Shown here piece by piece: positions 1 to 9,371 of a stretch of DNA of 57,391 bases. The notes beneath the pieces are model-generated. The model did not search any database. It was not told where the DNA came from and saw only the letters and a program-made list of their open reading frames with translations. This DNA comes from Noviherbaspirillum malthae. GTDB taxonomy: Bacteria; Pseudomonadota; Gammaproteobacteria; Burkholderiales; Burkholderiaceae_D. The translations under genes and the position numbers were made by a program. The stretch covers positions 1-57,391 of the forward strand of contig NZ_JACYXF010000037.1 in assembly GCF_015352985.1 (NCBI RefSeq), read 5' to 3'. Position 1 is the stretch's first letter. Each line of letters starts with the position of its first letter.

Positions 1-111
1 TCACCCGTTCGCCACTCGCCGCCAGACCGAAGTCCGCGCTGCCGTTCGACTTGCATGTGTAAGGCATGCCGCCAGCGTTCAATCTGAGCCAGGATCAAAC
101 TCTTCAGTTCA
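1..111 (-). rRNA. 16S ribosomal RNA, 5' end (partial)
   Basis: Read on the minus strand, this is the 5' end of a small-subunit rRNA. The universal primer region (AGAGTTTGATCCTGGCTCAG) lies at about 84-103, followed by the GAACGCTGGCGGCATGCC and TTACACATGCAAGTCGAACG helix segments. The gene runs off the left edge. The mature 5' end is placed near 111 by analogy with other 16S genes. The start resembles Burkholderiales. The rest of the rrn operon lies outside the window. Confidence 0.97.
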
Positions 112-291
112 ATCTCTGTTGCGCCCTTGCGGGCAACCTCGTAAGAGGTGTCGCTCACTCAAAATACTGACAGGTGGCATCTTGCGATGCCGACCTACTT
201 GTTTCTTGTGCGAGCACTTCATATGCTTTGAGCCACGCAGCTTGCGCTGCCGGCTCGCTTCATCGAGCGCCCACACTTATCGGTTGTTGGT

Positions 292-303
292 TGTTAAAGA
301 ACC
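292..303 (-). promoter_or_regulatory. rrn leader boxA antitermination element
   Basis: Minus strand reads GGTTCTTTAACA, close to the boxA consensus of rRNA leaders. It sits about 180 nt upstream of the 16S 5' end and downstream of the P1 promoter. In rRNA operons this RNA element recruits the Nus antitermination complex. The leader as a whole spans about 112-380 and shows no protein gene; the ORFs there are chance reading frames. Confidence 0.8.
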
Positions 304-386
304 GGACTGCCTGCAACAGAAGTCAGAAGACTGTTTCCGTCGCATCACTGTCGAAGCGTTTTGTTCGTCAGCAGCAGAGAAACGAG

Positions 387-415
387 ATTATGGACGCTTT
401 TCGAAATGCCGTCAA
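387..415 (-). promoter_or_regulatory. rRNA operon P1-type sigma-70 promoter
   Basis: Minus strand reads TTGACG (-35, 410-415), exactly 17 nt, then CATAAT (-10, 387-392). The upstream stretch (416-450) is rich in A and T tracts, as expected of an UP element. Transcription would start near 380 and run through boxA into the 16S gene. The near-consensus boxes and position make it the main rrn promoter candidate. Confidence 0.75.
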
Positions 416-529
416 CAGTGATTTTCGGCTTTACGATTTACGAAACAATGCACCGTTGCTCCAAGAATTTCCTTGGTGAAAGGCAAGCGTGCAGCACCTG
501 TATTGATCCTCCCTACTCTTAGTACGTGT

Positions 530-1174
530 CTACGCTTCGGAGCGTCTCCTCAGGCTTCGCGCGTAGCGAACCGTGTCCAGACAAGCGTCGACCAGCCGCT
601 CGGCCTCCTTGACAAGATCAAAGACGTCGCTCGCAAACAGCCAGCTTTTCATTGCTCCATCCATACCCGCATGGAACATCACGGCAGCCAAGGGGATATC
701 AACGTCGCTTGCCAGCTGCCCCTTTTCCACGGCGAGCTCCAGTATCTTGACCAATCTAGCCCGTCCATTCAGGAATGCTTCTTGCTGCCTGATGTAGGCC
801 GGATCGGTCGGGTCGACAAATTCACACTTGTTGTAGAGGATGTCGAAGACCTTGCGCATGTGAACATCGGTAGCTGCCTGCGTCAGGAATAAGATGCAAA
901 TGCTGCGCAGATGTCCAAGAGGATCTTCATTGTCGGAACTGACGCCGGCTGCGGCCAGCTCCTCCATCGGCAAACGAATGCGTTCGCACATGGCATTGAA
1001 GAGATCGCTTTTGTTTTTGAAGTGCCAATAGATTGCGCCGCGGGTCAGCCCTGCTGCTTCGGCCACCGCTTCGAGTGTGGTACGTGCGTAGCCGGCCCGG
1101 TGAAATACATCTTCCGCGGCGTCAAGCAGATGGTTGCGCGTTTCAAGCGCTTCTTCCTTGGTTTTCCTTGCCAT
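530..1174 (-). CDS. TetR/AcrR-family repressor of the divergent RND efflux operon
   Basis: A 214-residue regulator. The first ~50 residues form the TetR DNA-binding helix-turn-helix, including the hallmark LTRGAIYWHFKNKSDLF segment; the rest is a helical ligand-binding domain with a C-terminal part like AcrR/TtgR/MexZ-type efflux repressors. The start at MARKTKEEA is chosen because the upstream codons of the open frame would cross the operator and have no family counterpart. It is divergent from the adaptor-pump-channel operon, with a palindrome in between, so it most likely represses that operon and itself and is released by pump substrates. The inducer cannot be read from sequence. Confidence 0.92.
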   Translation of the reverse strand: MARKTKEEALETRNHLLDAAEDVFHRAGYARTTLEAVAEAAGLTRGAIYWHFKNKSDLFNAMCERIRLPMEELAAAGVSSDNEDPLGHLRSICILFLTQAATDVHMRKVFDILYNKCEFVDPTDPAYIRQQEAFLNGRARLVKILELAVEKGQLASDVDIPLAAVMFHAGMDGAMKSWLFASDVFDLVKEAERLVDACLDTVRYARSLRRRSEA

Positions 1175-1214
1175 TTGGGTAGGGAGTGAAGTTGGCTGAT
1201 AGCCGTAGGTCAAC

Positions 1215-1242
1215 AACATACATTCAAGATCGTATGTATAAT
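1215..1242. promoter_or_regulatory. AcrR-like operator overlapping a -10 box
   Basis: Perfect 6-nt arms ACATAC (1216-1221) and GTATGT (1232-1237) with a 10-nt spacer. From memory, the 24-bp window closely matches the Escherichia coli AcrR site upstream of acrAB. A TATAAT box (1237-1242) overlaps the right arm and points toward the efflux operon, so repressor binding would occlude RNA polymerase. The rest of the 1175-1348 gap shows no gene. Confidence 0.75.
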
Positions 1243-1348
1243 ACACCGATCACGAAAGCAGCGGAAAGCAGAATGCAGTTCACCGAAGACGACTGCACAT
1301 TCTTGCAATCTGCAGTAACTTATTCCACTTTTCCCTCGGAAAACCCAC

Positions 1349-2584
1349 ATGAGAGCACTATACCGATACACCCCGCTGGCAGCCGTCCTCGCTGCCGCGC
1401 TGAATTTGTCGGGCTGCGGCGACCAGATCGCGAGCGCCCATGCGCAGGCGCCGGGGGGAATGCCGCCCCCGGAAGTTTCCATTGTCACCGCCGCCCCCGA
1501 AAGGCTGACGCTGACCAACGAACTTCCCGGCCGCCTTGAAGCAACCCGTGTGGCGGAAGTACGAGCGCGAGTCGCCGGTATCGTCACCAAACGGGTGTTT
1601 CGCGAAGGCAGTGAGGTGAAGGCCGGCGAATTGCTGTTCCGGATCGACCCCGCACCTTTCGAAGCCGCGGTCAACAGCGCCCAGGCGAGCCTGGCGCGGG
1701 CCGAAGCCAATCTTTCGCAGGCTACGACAACCGCACAGCGATACAAGCCGCTGGTAGAAACCAATGCGATCAGCAAACAGGAATATGACACTGCACTGGC
1801 AAGCCAGAAACAGGCGGCGGCGGACGTTCAGGCTGCCAAGGCGTCAGTGGTCACGGCACGCCTGAATCTCGGCTATGCAACCGTCAATGCACCTATTTCC
1901 GGCCGTATCGGCCGTGCATTGGTCACCGAGGGAGCGCTTGTTGGTCAAGGCACGGCAACGCCGCTGGCCACGATCCAGCAGCTTGATCCTATCTATGTAA
2001 ACATTACACAGTCCGCTTCCGAAGCCTTGAAACTGCGGCGCGCAATGAGCGCGGGCCAACTGCAGAAAGCAGGCAAGGACGAGGCCAAGGTCAGTATCGT
2101 GATGGAAGACGGTGAAGTTTATCCGCAGACTGGCAAGCTGCTGTTTTCCGACCAGACGGTCGACCCGAGCACGGGCGCCATCACATTACGCGCGCTTGTA
2201 CCCAATCCTGACCGCTTCCTCCTGCCCGGCATGTACGTCCGTGCCAAGGTAGAGCAGGCGGTGCGCGAGAACGCGATTACTGTGCCGCAACAGGCGGTGC
2301 AGCGTACGCCCAAAGGCGCAGTGGTCATGGTGGTCGGCGAGGACAACAAGGTGGCGGCGCGTCCGGTGAAGGCCGACACGGCGCTGCAGGACAAGTGGGT
2401 GATCAGCGAGGGGCTCAAAGGCGGCGAGCGCGTGATCGTGGAAGGTTTCCAGAAGGCGCAGCCGGGCGCGGTCGTGAAGGTCGTCCCCTGGAAGCAGGCC
2501 GGCGCTCAGGTACCGGCGCAACCTGCCGCCCAGCAGGGCAATCAGCAGCAGGGCAACCAGCAACAATCTGCCCAAACGAAATAA
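1349..2584 (+). CDS. RND efflux periplasmic adaptor (AcrA/MexA family lipoprotein)
   Basis: A 411-residue membrane-fusion protein linking an inner-membrane RND pump to an outer-membrane channel. It has a lipoprotein signal with lipobox LSGC (Cys23), then the lipoyl/beta-barrel motifs of the family (ELPGRLEATRVAEVRARVAGIV near residues 58-79), a coiled-coil hairpin around 100-165 and the APISGRIGRALVTEGALV lipoyl half. The C-terminal tail is rich in Gln, Asn and Ala. It is the first gene of a three-gene operon; the pump gene begins 12 nt downstream. Length is normal. Confidence 0.95.
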   Translation: MRALYRYTPLAAVLAAALNLSGCGDQIASAHAQAPGGMPPPEVSIVTAAPERLTLTNELPGRLEATRVAEVRARVAGIVTKRVFREGSEVKAGELLFRIDPAPFEAAVNSAQASLARAEANLSQATTTAQRYKPLVETNAISKQEYDTALASQKQAAADVQAAKASVVTARLNLGYATVNAPISGRIGRALVTEGALVGQGTATPLATIQQLDPIYVNITQSASEALKLRRAMSAGQLQKAGKDEAKVSIVMEDGEVYPQTGKLLFSDQTVDPSTGAITLRALVPNPDRFLLPGMYVRAKVEQAVRENAITVPQQAVQRTPKGAVVMVVGEDNKVAARPVKADTALQDKWVISEGLKGGERVIVEGFQKAQPGAVVKVVPWKQAGAQVPAQPAAQQGNQQQGNQQQSAQTK

Positions 2585-2596
2585 GAGAGCAAGCGA

Positions 2597-5500
2597 ATGG
2601 GAAAATTTTTCATTGATCGCCCGGTATTCGCCTGGGTGATCGCGGTCTTTATCTTGCTCGGCGGCGCACTGGCCATTACAGGCTTGCCGATCTCGCAATA
2701 TCCGACGATCGCCCCGCCAGCGGTGGTAATCACCGCCACGTATCCGGGCGCGACCGCCCAGACCCTGGAAAACAGCGTCACCAGTTTGATCGAGCAGGAG
2801 CTTAACGGCGCGCCAGGCCTTCAATACATGGAGTCGCAAAGCCAGGGCAACGGCCAGGCGCAGATCACCGCGACCTTCGAACCCGGGACCAATATCGATC
2901 TGGCAGCGGTCGAGGTGCAGAACCGCATGCGCCGCGTCGAGTCACGCCTGCCGCAGGCTGTCACCCAGCAGGGCGTGCAGGTGACCAAGGCCCGCAGCAA
3001 CTTCCTGATGGTGATCACACTGTCGTCCAAGGACGGCAGCATGGATCCGATTGCGCTGGGTGACTATATCTCCCGCAACATCCTGAACGAAGTCAAGCGC
3101 GTACCGGGCGTTGGCGAAGCCATTCTTTTCGGTACCGAACGCGCGATGCGCATCTGGATCGATCCGGACAAGCTGGTCGGCCTCCAGTTGACACCCACCG
3201 ATGTCGCCAATGCAATTCGCGCGCAGAACGCGCAGGTTGCGTCCGGCACGCTGGGTGAATTGCCGGCTCCCGGCAGCCAGCAGGTCACCGCGCCTATCGT
3301 GGTCACCGGCCAGTTGAACAGCATCGAGCAGTTCGGCAACATCGTGCTCCGCGCAAATACCGATGGCTCCATCGTGCGCCTGCGCGATGTCGCACGCGTC
3401 GAACTCGGCGGCCAGGCTTATGCGACATCGGCCCGCATCAACGGCAGCCCGTCGTCGGCGATCGGCTTGCAGCTCTCGCCGACTGCCAATGCGCTTGCCA
3501 CCGCGACCTCGGTTCGCGCCAAGATGGAAGAACTGCAGAAGTATTTCCCGGCCGGCATTCAGTACGACATTCCTTACGATACTTCGAAGTTCGTCAAGAT
3601 TTCGATCGAGGAAGTCGTCAAGACCCTGCTTGAAGCGGTGGTGCTGGTGTTCCTCGTGATGTATCTCTTCCTCCAGAACATCCGCTATACGCTGATTCCG
3701 ACGATCGTCGTGCCGGTAGCACTCATGGGCACGTTCGCCGCGATGTTCGCATTCGGCTTTTCGATCAACGTGCTGACCATGTTTGGCATGGTGCTGGCCA
3801 TCGGTATCCTGGTCGATGATGCAATCGTCGTCGTTGAAAACGTCGAACGCATCATGAGCGAGGAAGGCTTGTCGCCTGCCGAAGCCACGCGCAAGGCGAT
3901 GGGCCAGATCACCGGCGCCATCGTCGGCATTACCCTGGTGCTCATCGCGGTGTTCATTCCGATGGCCTTCTTCGGCGGCGCCGTCGGCGCGATCTACCGC
4001 CAGTTCTCGCTGTCCATGGTGGCATCCATGGCGTTTTCGGCACTGATGGCGCTGACGCTGACACCCGCCTTGTGCGCCACGCTGCTCAAGCCGGTACAGG
4101 CAGGACATCATCATGAAAAGCGCGGCTTCTTCGGCTGGTTCAACCGCAAGTTCAATTCCACGACCGATGGCTATCAACGCGCGGTGGTCGGCATGCTCGG
4201 CAAGACAGGCCGCTACATGATCGTGTATGGCCTGATCCTGGCCGTGGTAGGAATGCTGTTCATGCGCCTGCCCTCCTCCTTCCTTCCGAACGAGGACCAG
4301 GGCTACATCCTGACCAATATCCAGCTGCCGTCCGGCGCCAGTGCAAACCGTACGCTGGACGTGGCCAAGCAGGTGGAAGGGTATTTCCTCAAACAGCCGG
4401 GCGTCGAACACATCATTTCGGTGATCGGCTTTTCCTTCTCGGGAAGCGGCCAGAATGCAGGTATTGCCTTCGTTCCGCTCAAGGACTGGGATGAACGCGG
4501 TTCGGATACGGCGGACAAGATTGCCGGCAAGGCCATGGGTGCGCTGAGCGGCATCAAGGACGCCATCGTGTTCGCACTGAACCCGCCGCCCATCCCCGAG
4601 CTCGGCACGGCGACCGGCTTCAACTTCCGCCTGCAGGACCGCAGCGGCATGGGTCATGATGCCTTGCTTGCGGCGCGCAACCAGCTGCTGGGCATGGCAG
4701 GCAAGAGCAAGATCCTGGCAGGCGTGCGTCCGGAAGGTCTGGAGGATGCGCCGCAGCTCCAGATCGACGTCGACCGCGACAAGGCAAGTGCACTCGGCGT
4801 GTCGTTTGCCGATATCAACAACACGCTGTCCGCCGCACTGGGTTCGTCCTACCTCAACGACTTCCCCAACCAGGGCCGCCAGCAACGCGTGATCCTGCAG
4901 GCGGAATCGACCAAGCGGGTTCAGCCGGAAGACTTGGGCAATCTGTATGTGCGCAATACAGCAGGCAACATGGTGCCGCTGTCGACCTTCATTTCGGCAA
5001 GGTGGATTAACGGACCGGTGCAGATCGTGCGCTACAACGGTTATCCGGCGATGAAGCTCGCCGGCCAGGCCGCACCTGGTTTCAGCTCGGGCGACGCGAT
5101 GGCAGAGATGGAAAACCTGGCGGCAAAGCTGCCGACCGGCTTCGGCTTCGAATGGACCGGCCAGTCGCGCGAGGAGCGTACTTCCGGCGCGCAGATGCCG
5201 ATGCTGATGGCGCTGTCGCTGCTTGCGGTGTTCCTGGTGCTGGCCGCGCTCTATGAAAGTACGTCGATCCCGCTGTCCGTCATGCTAGTCGTCCCGCTCG
5301 GCGTGCTCGGAGCGGTGCTCGGGGTGACGCTGCGCGGCATGCCGAACGATGTGTACTTCAAGGTTGGCCTGATCACGATCATCGGCTTGTCTGCAAAAAA
5401 CGCGATTCTGATTATCGAATTCGCCAAGGACCTGCAGGCGCAAGGCAAGGGGCTGATCGAAGCGACCGTGGAGGCGGCACGACTGCGCTTCCGCCCCATC

Positions 5501-5752
5501 ATCATGACCTCGCTCGCCTTCATCCTCGGCGTGCTGCCGCTGGCGATCGCCACCGGCGCGGGTTCCGCGAGCCAGCGCGCCATCGGTACCGGCGTCATGA
5601 GCGGCATGATCACCGCCACCGTGTTCGCGGTCTTTCTTGTGCCCGTGTTCTTCGTGGTCGTGCGCAGACTGTTCAAGGCAAGCGAACGCCAGGAAAAGTT
5701 CTGGGCCGCCCATTCACCGAAAACCACCCCTGACGACGTAGGGGGCATCTGA
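2597..5752 (+). CDS. RND multidrug efflux transporter (AcrB/MexB/TtgB family, HAE1)
   Basis: A 1051-residue proton-driven pump of standard length. The N-terminus (FFIDRPVFAWVIA) is the hallmark of HAE1 pumps. There are twelve predicted membrane helices in two halves, each followed by a large periplasmic loop. Helix 4 carries the paired acidic residues of the proton relay (GILVDDAIVVVEN). The protein moves hydrophobic drugs, solvents or detergents from the periplasm to the outer-membrane channel. It lies between adaptor and channel genes; only 2 nt separate its stop from the channel start codon, suggesting translational coupling. Substrate range cannot be predicted. Confidence 0.97.
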   Translation: MGKFFIDRPVFAWVIAVFILLGGALAITGLPISQYPTIAPPAVVITATYPGATAQTLENSVTSLIEQELNGAPGLQYMESQSQGNGQAQITATFEPGTNIDLAAVEVQNRMRRVESRLPQAVTQQGVQVTKARSNFLMVITLSSKDGSMDPIALGDYISRNILNEVKRVPGVGEAILFGTERAMRIWIDPDKLVGLQLTPTDVANAIRAQNAQVASGTLGELPAPGSQQVTAPIVVTGQLNSIEQFGNIVLRANTDGSIVRLRDVARVELGGQAYATSARINGSPSSAIGLQLSPTANALATATSVRAKMEELQKYFPAGIQYDIPYDTSKFVKISIEEVVKTLLEAVVLVFLVMYLFLQNIRYTLIPTIVVPVALMGTFAAMFAFGFSINVLTMFGMVLAIGILVDDAIVVVENVERIMSEEGLSPAEATRKAMGQITGAIVGITLVLIAVFIPMAFFGGAVGAIYRQFSLSMVASMAFSALMALTLTPALCATLLKPVQAGHHHEKRGFFGWFNRKFNSTTDGYQRAVVGMLGKTGRYMIVYGLILAVVGMLFMRLPSSFLPNEDQGYILTNIQLPSGASANRTLDVAKQVEGYFLKQPGVEHIISVIGFSFSGSGQNAGIAFVPLKDWDERGSDTADKIAGKAMGALSGIKDAIVFALNPPPIPELGTATGFNFRLQDRSGMGHDALLAARNQLLGMAGKSKILAGVRPEGLEDAPQLQIDVDRDKASALGVSFADINNTLSAALGSSYLNDFPNQGRQQRVILQAESTKRVQPEDLGNLYVRNTAGNMVPLSTFISARWINGPVQIVRYNGYPAMKLAGQAAPGFSSGDAMAEMENLAAKLPTGFGFEWTGQSREERTSGAQMPMLMALSLLAVFLVLAALYESTSIPLSVMLVVPLGVLGAVLGVTLRGMPNDVYFKVGLITIIGLSAKNAILIIEFAKDLQAQGKGLIEATVEAARLRFRPIIMTSLAFILGVLPLAIATGAGSASQRAIGTGVMSGMITATVFAVFLVPVFFVVVRRLFKASERQEKFWAAHSPKTTPDDVGGI

Positions 5753-5754
5753 AT

Positions 5755-7173
5755 ATGCTCAAGTTACGCAAATCCGTCTTTCTTCTGCTTGCCGCAGGCG
5801 TGCTGAGCGCCTGCTCCCTCGCGCCGAAATACGAGCGTCCGGCCGCACCGGTGGCCGCCACGTTCCCGGCCGAACCTCTCCCGGCATCCGCTTCATCCGC
5901 GGTAACCGTGGAAACGGGCTGGCGCGAATTCTTCCAGGACCCGCGATTGCAGGTGCTGGTCGAGTCGGCCCTGACGAACAACCGGGACCTGCGCATTGCA
6001 GCCTTGCGCATCGAGGAAGCCCGGGCGCAGTACAACATCACCTCCGCCGACCTGCTGCCCAATCTCAACGCGTCAGCCGGCGGATCACGGGGCCGCACGG
6101 CCGCGGCCACCTCCCCGCTGGGCGTCTCCGGCGTGACAACCGTCTATCAGGTCGGCCTCAATCTCGCCGCGTTCGAGCTGGATTTCTTCGGCCGCGTCCG
6201 CAGCCTGAACGAAGCGGCCTTGTCGCAGTACCTTGCGACCGAGGAAGCGCAGCGTGCGGCCCAGATCAGCCTGGTTGCCGAAGTCGCCAAAGCCTATCTT
6301 GCGGAACGCGCTTTCGCCGAACAGCAGGAACTGGCGCAGCGCACGCTCAACTCGCGCGAGTCGGGCTACAAGCTGGCTCAGCAGCGGTTCGAGGTGGGCG
6401 CATCATCGGCGCTGGACCTGCGCCAGAATGAGGTATTGGTACAAACTGCTAGGGCATCCCTCGCCACATTGGTGCGGCAGCGCGCACAGGCGCAAAATGC
6501 GCTGACCCTGCTGACCGGCCGGCCGTTCGCCGAGCTTCCTCCGGCGCGCAGTCTGTCCGAGCAGAATATCGTGGCCGAATTGCCGGCGGGCCTGCCCTCC
6601 GATCTGCTCGTTCGTCGTCCGGACATCCGCGCCAGCGAACAGCAGCTGATGGCCTCCAACGCCAATATCGGTGCAGCGCGCGCGGCGTTCTTCCCGCGCA
6701 TTTCGCTCACCGCCGGCATCGGCAGCACCAGCACGGAATTGGGAAACCTGTTCGAAGCGGGCACGAGAACCTGGTCATTCGTGCCGCAGCTGATTCTTCC
6801 CATCTTCGATGCCGGCCGTAACCGCGCCAACCTGTCATTGGCCGAGGTGCGCAACAACATCGCGGTAGCCAACTATGAAAAGACCATCCAGACCGCCTTC
6901 CGCGAAGTCTCGGATGCCTTGGTCGCCCGCGGCGCCATCGACGAGCAGATCGATGCGCAGCGCCGGGTACTGGAAGCGCAGGCAGACCGTCTGAAGCTGG
7001 CGGAGCTGCGCTATCAGAACGGCGTGGCGAGCTCTCTCGATCTCCTCGACGCGCAGCGTGAGCTGTTTTCAGCCGAGCAGTCGCTGGTTCAGGCGCGCCT
7101 GCTGCGCCTGACCAATGCCGTGGACTTGTATCGCTCTCTGGGCGGCGGACTCAACGAAAAGACCCGGCCCTGA
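5755..7173 (+). CDS. RND efflux outer-membrane channel lipoprotein (OprM/NodT family)
   Basis: A 472-residue TolC-like outer-membrane factor with signal peptide and lipobox LSAC (Cys20). It shows the two repeated outer-membrane-efflux units; the second contains the typical LPSDLLVRRPDIRASEQQL segment. It completes the tripartite pump. The stop at 7171-7173 is followed by a short tandem repeat. No plus-strand terminator with a good T-tract was seen. Confidence 0.95.
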   Translation: MLKLRKSVFLLLAAGVLSACSLAPKYERPAAPVAATFPAEPLPASASSAVTVETGWREFFQDPRLQVLVESALTNNRDLRIAALRIEEARAQYNITSADLLPNLNASAGGSRGRTAAATSPLGVSGVTTVYQVGLNLAAFELDFFGRVRSLNEAALSQYLATEEAQRAAQISLVAEVAKAYLAERAFAEQQELAQRTLNSRESGYKLAQQRFEVGASSALDLRQNEVLVQTARASLATLVRQRAQAQNALTLLTGRPFAELPPARSLSEQNIVAELPAGLPSDLLVRRPDIRASEQQLMASNANIGAARAAFFPRISLTAGIGSTSTELGNLFEAGTRTWSFVPQLILPIFDAGRNRANLSLAEVRNNIAVANYEKTIQTAFREVSDALVARGAIDEQIDAQRRVLEAQADRLKLAELRYQNGVASSLDLLDAQRELFSAEQSLVQARLLRLTNAVDLYRSLGGGLNEKTRP

Positions 7174-7175
7174 TC

Positions 7176-7199
7176 ATCAGGAAATCAGGAAATCAGGAA
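7176..7199. repeat. Three tandem copies of an 8-mer
   Basis: ATCAGGAA is repeated three times without interruption immediately after the stop codon of the outer-membrane channel gene. It is a simple-sequence repeat that may vary in copy number. No function is evident. Confidence 0.9.
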
Positions 7200-7205
7200 A
7201 TAAAA

Positions 7206-7236
7206 ATGCCGGCTCCTGCATTGCAGGAGCCGGCAT
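7206..7236 (-). terminator. Rho-independent terminator for the 7427-8818 gene
   Basis: Perfect 13-bp stem (ATGCCGGCTCCTG, 7206-7218, with CAGGAGCCGGCAT, 7224-7236) and 5-nt loop. Read on the minus strand it is followed by TTTTTA, so it best terminates the minus-strand gene ending at 7427. It may also stop plus-strand readthrough from the efflux operon, though that side lacks a T-run. Confidence 0.8.
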
Positions 7237-7426
7237 CAAAACTGCGCCATGGCATCTTATACCCATCTCAAGGCATAACATGCCACGAGATCGCGTCTTT
7301 TTCCGCCTGTCCGCGTTGTGCTCGTCATCCATGGCCCCGCCATGGATTCCTGATCTTGCAACCTCGGCCTTGCCAGACGAAAAAATCCATCGATCTCATC
7401 GGGCACGTTATGCCTTGGGATTGGTA

Positions 7427-8818
7427 TTACTGATTCGGACGCGGACGACGAAATTGTCTCTTCTTCGGATAGCCATTGGCCTGGCTCTTGCCGCCCTGCT
7501 TGCGCGGCCAGTTCGGCCCCGCGTTCATCGAGCCGGGATTATCAAGCCAGGCGCTCAACTGCTCGGAAATCTGAGCAATCCCCCCGGTCACTCGCAGATA
7601 CCGGTTCCTGAATGTCTTTCGCAGGAACTCGTCAGCCGCTGCAGGAATATCTTCACGCAGGCCGATCATACGCTGGCAGTTGCGCAGCGAAGGCGCCGTG
7701 CGCAGGTCGTCCAGGGATACTGCCGCCAACTCCAGTTGAGGGAAGCGCGGCTGCAGATCTTCAAAGTCGCGCGTGCTGATGCCGATCAGCGCAATCATCG
7801 GCTTGAATGTGCTGTTCGGCGACGGCGGCAATTTTGGATCGAACAAGGGCTGCACATCCATTTCGGCCAGGTGCGCATCGTCGTCATCGGCACTGGCGCT
7901 TGCATGCGGTGCCTGCTCCATGCCCGAGGCGGCGGCGTAGGCCGCCTGCTTCGTCAGCGGCTGGTTGACCTGATGTCCGCGCTTGGACCGCTGGTCGGCG
8001 GGCGGTGTCTGTCCCGCGCCGGCGAGTACCGCCTGGAATAGCGACGAGAACGCCTGGGGTCCGCCCTTCTCCATCAGGTTGTTGACGAGCGCTGCAGCCA
8101 GTTCTTCGCAGACCATCGCCACGAAAGGACGTGCCATTTCAACGAAATTGCCTGCCGCGGCTTGGGATGGTTGCGGCGCGGAGTGTCTGCCCCGGTTGCT
8201 GTCAGCTGCCTGCTGCGAGCGGGGCGCATGGGCGCGCTCATTGACGTGCGGATGTTGACGAGACGTAGCTGCGGCAGGACGAAAGCTTTGTTCATCGGAA
8301 GCGCTCTCCGCGACCGGCTCTTCGTCGCCGGATTCCTCATATTTGGCCTCTGCTGCTGCATTCTGGTGCAGGCGCTCCGCACCTTGCTGCGCTTGTTCGC
8401 CTTCCGGCTCCGTTTGCTCCGGCACCGCCGAGGACTCCGGGAATTCCGGCTGGCCGGCCGAGGCTGCGGCAGTCTCTGCGACTGCAGGCGCGGTATCGTC
8501 CCGGTCCTCCTTGTCAGCCGCCTTCGGCGCATCGAACAAGTCATTCTGGGAAAGCGCATCGAGCTTTTGCAGGATGCTGTGCAGACGCTGGCGAATGGCC
8601 TGGAAACCCTGCGAGATCGAGATCAGCTTGCGATGCCGGGCGTCCGACAGCACTTCCTGCGCATTGAAGACATCCTTGGCCTTCACTTCTTCCAACTGGG
8701 GAGATTTAAGTAATTGGCGACCCTTCATTTCCAGAAGGCGTGAAGCAATTCTTTCCCACTCTTCTTCTGTCCACTTAATCACAGTGGGCGCCGCTGCCGT
8801 TTCAGGTTTACGAGGCAT
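7427..8818 (-). CDS. Conserved-looking hypothetical protein, 463 residues, low-complexity centre
   Basis: Function not recognised. The N-terminus (about 10-100) is charged and helical, starting with WTEEEWERIASRLL. Residues about 95-220 are low-complexity, rich in Ala, Glu, Pro and Gln, probably disordered. A short helical block (about 225-270) is followed by a second linker. A folded C-terminal part (about 330-440) contains KPMIALIGISTRDFEDL and NRYLRVTGGIAQISEQLSAWL, reminiscent of a small alpha/beta domain. The last 25 residues are strongly basic with Arg/Lys-Gly/Pro-Asn runs, which suggests nucleic-acid contact. A dedicated terminator lies downstream. Codon use looks native and the frame is intact. 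Confidence 0.8.
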   Translation of the reverse strand: MPRKPETAAAPTVIKWTEEEWERIASRLLEMKGRQLLKSPQLEEVKAKDVFNAQEVLSDARHRKLISISQGFQAIRQRLHSILQKLDALSQNDLFDAPKAADKEDRDDTAPAVAETAAASAGQPEFPESSAVPEQTEPEGEQAQQGAERLHQNAAAEAKYEESGDEEPVAESASDEQSFRPAAATSRQHPHVNERAHAPRSQQAADSNRGRHSAPQPSQAAAGNFVEMARPFVAMVCEELAAALVNNLMEKGGPQAFSSLFQAVLAGAGQTPPADQRSKRGHQVNQPLTKQAAYAAASGMEQAPHASASADDDDAHLAEMDVQPLFDPKLPPSPNSTFKPMIALIGISTRDFEDLQPRFPQLELAAVSLDDLRTAPSLRNCQRMIGLREDIPAAADEFLRKTFRNRYLRVTGGIAQISEQLSAWLDNPGSMNAGPNWPRKQGGKSQANGYPKKRQFRRPRPNQ

Positions 8819-9371
8819 AACTTCTCAATACAAAAATTGGTCTTGATGATGGCCGGATGGCCTTGTTTGTTTTATTCCTGTACGTATTTCACCCGGATCC
8901 AGACAGACGGTTCATGCTGTCTGTGTATGGGCACGCAAGTTCTGGTTAAGTTCAATCCGACAGGTCCGCAGGGCAAGGGCTTGTACCTTTGCAAGCCCTC
9001 ATGCTGAGTCGACACCGGCTCGGGCAAAGCCGGACAAAAGACGGTACTGACGGCGGAACAATGCGAACAATAAAAGGATAGCACGATCGGTCATAAAAGA
9101 ATGGGTCTATTCTTTCGGGCCGAATAAATAATCGATCAATACCCACAAAAGTCGTGCGCCATGGTTGCAATCCATTTTATACCGGCGATTACGTGCACGA
9201 ATCGGTGAGCCATTCGGATATGTGACAGCTACATGAAAAGAGATGCGCTTAATTAAAGCCGGACTTGATATTAATCAGGCGGCATTAGCGAACGAAAACT
9301 TATTTGCTACTGTCCACTTCATCATTCGTTAAAATGCCTGCTCCATCTTTATCTTTAATAAGGTATTTCAC
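8819..9371. other. Gene-free stretch with two hairpins
   Basis: No convincing gene in 550 nt between divergent genes; short minus-strand frames at 8872-9170 lack ribosome sites and coding character. Two hairpins are visible: CAGACAG/CTGTCTG (8900-8923, 10-nt loop) and AGGGCTTG/CAAGCCCT (8976-8999, 8-nt loop). Neither has a T-tract. The region should hold promoters for both flanking genes and could hide a small RNA. Confidence 0.5.

Noticed and set aside
119..479. Two overlapping ORFs next to the 16S gene
   Set aside because: They lie in the rRNA leader, which has a boxA and P1 promoter on the opposite strand; no ribosome sites and Cys/Arg-rich nonsense composition.
2942..4885. 647-codon minus-strand open frame
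   Set aside because: It is antisense inside the RND pump gene, rich in His, Arg and Asp as expected of a GC-rich shadow frame, with no domain signature.
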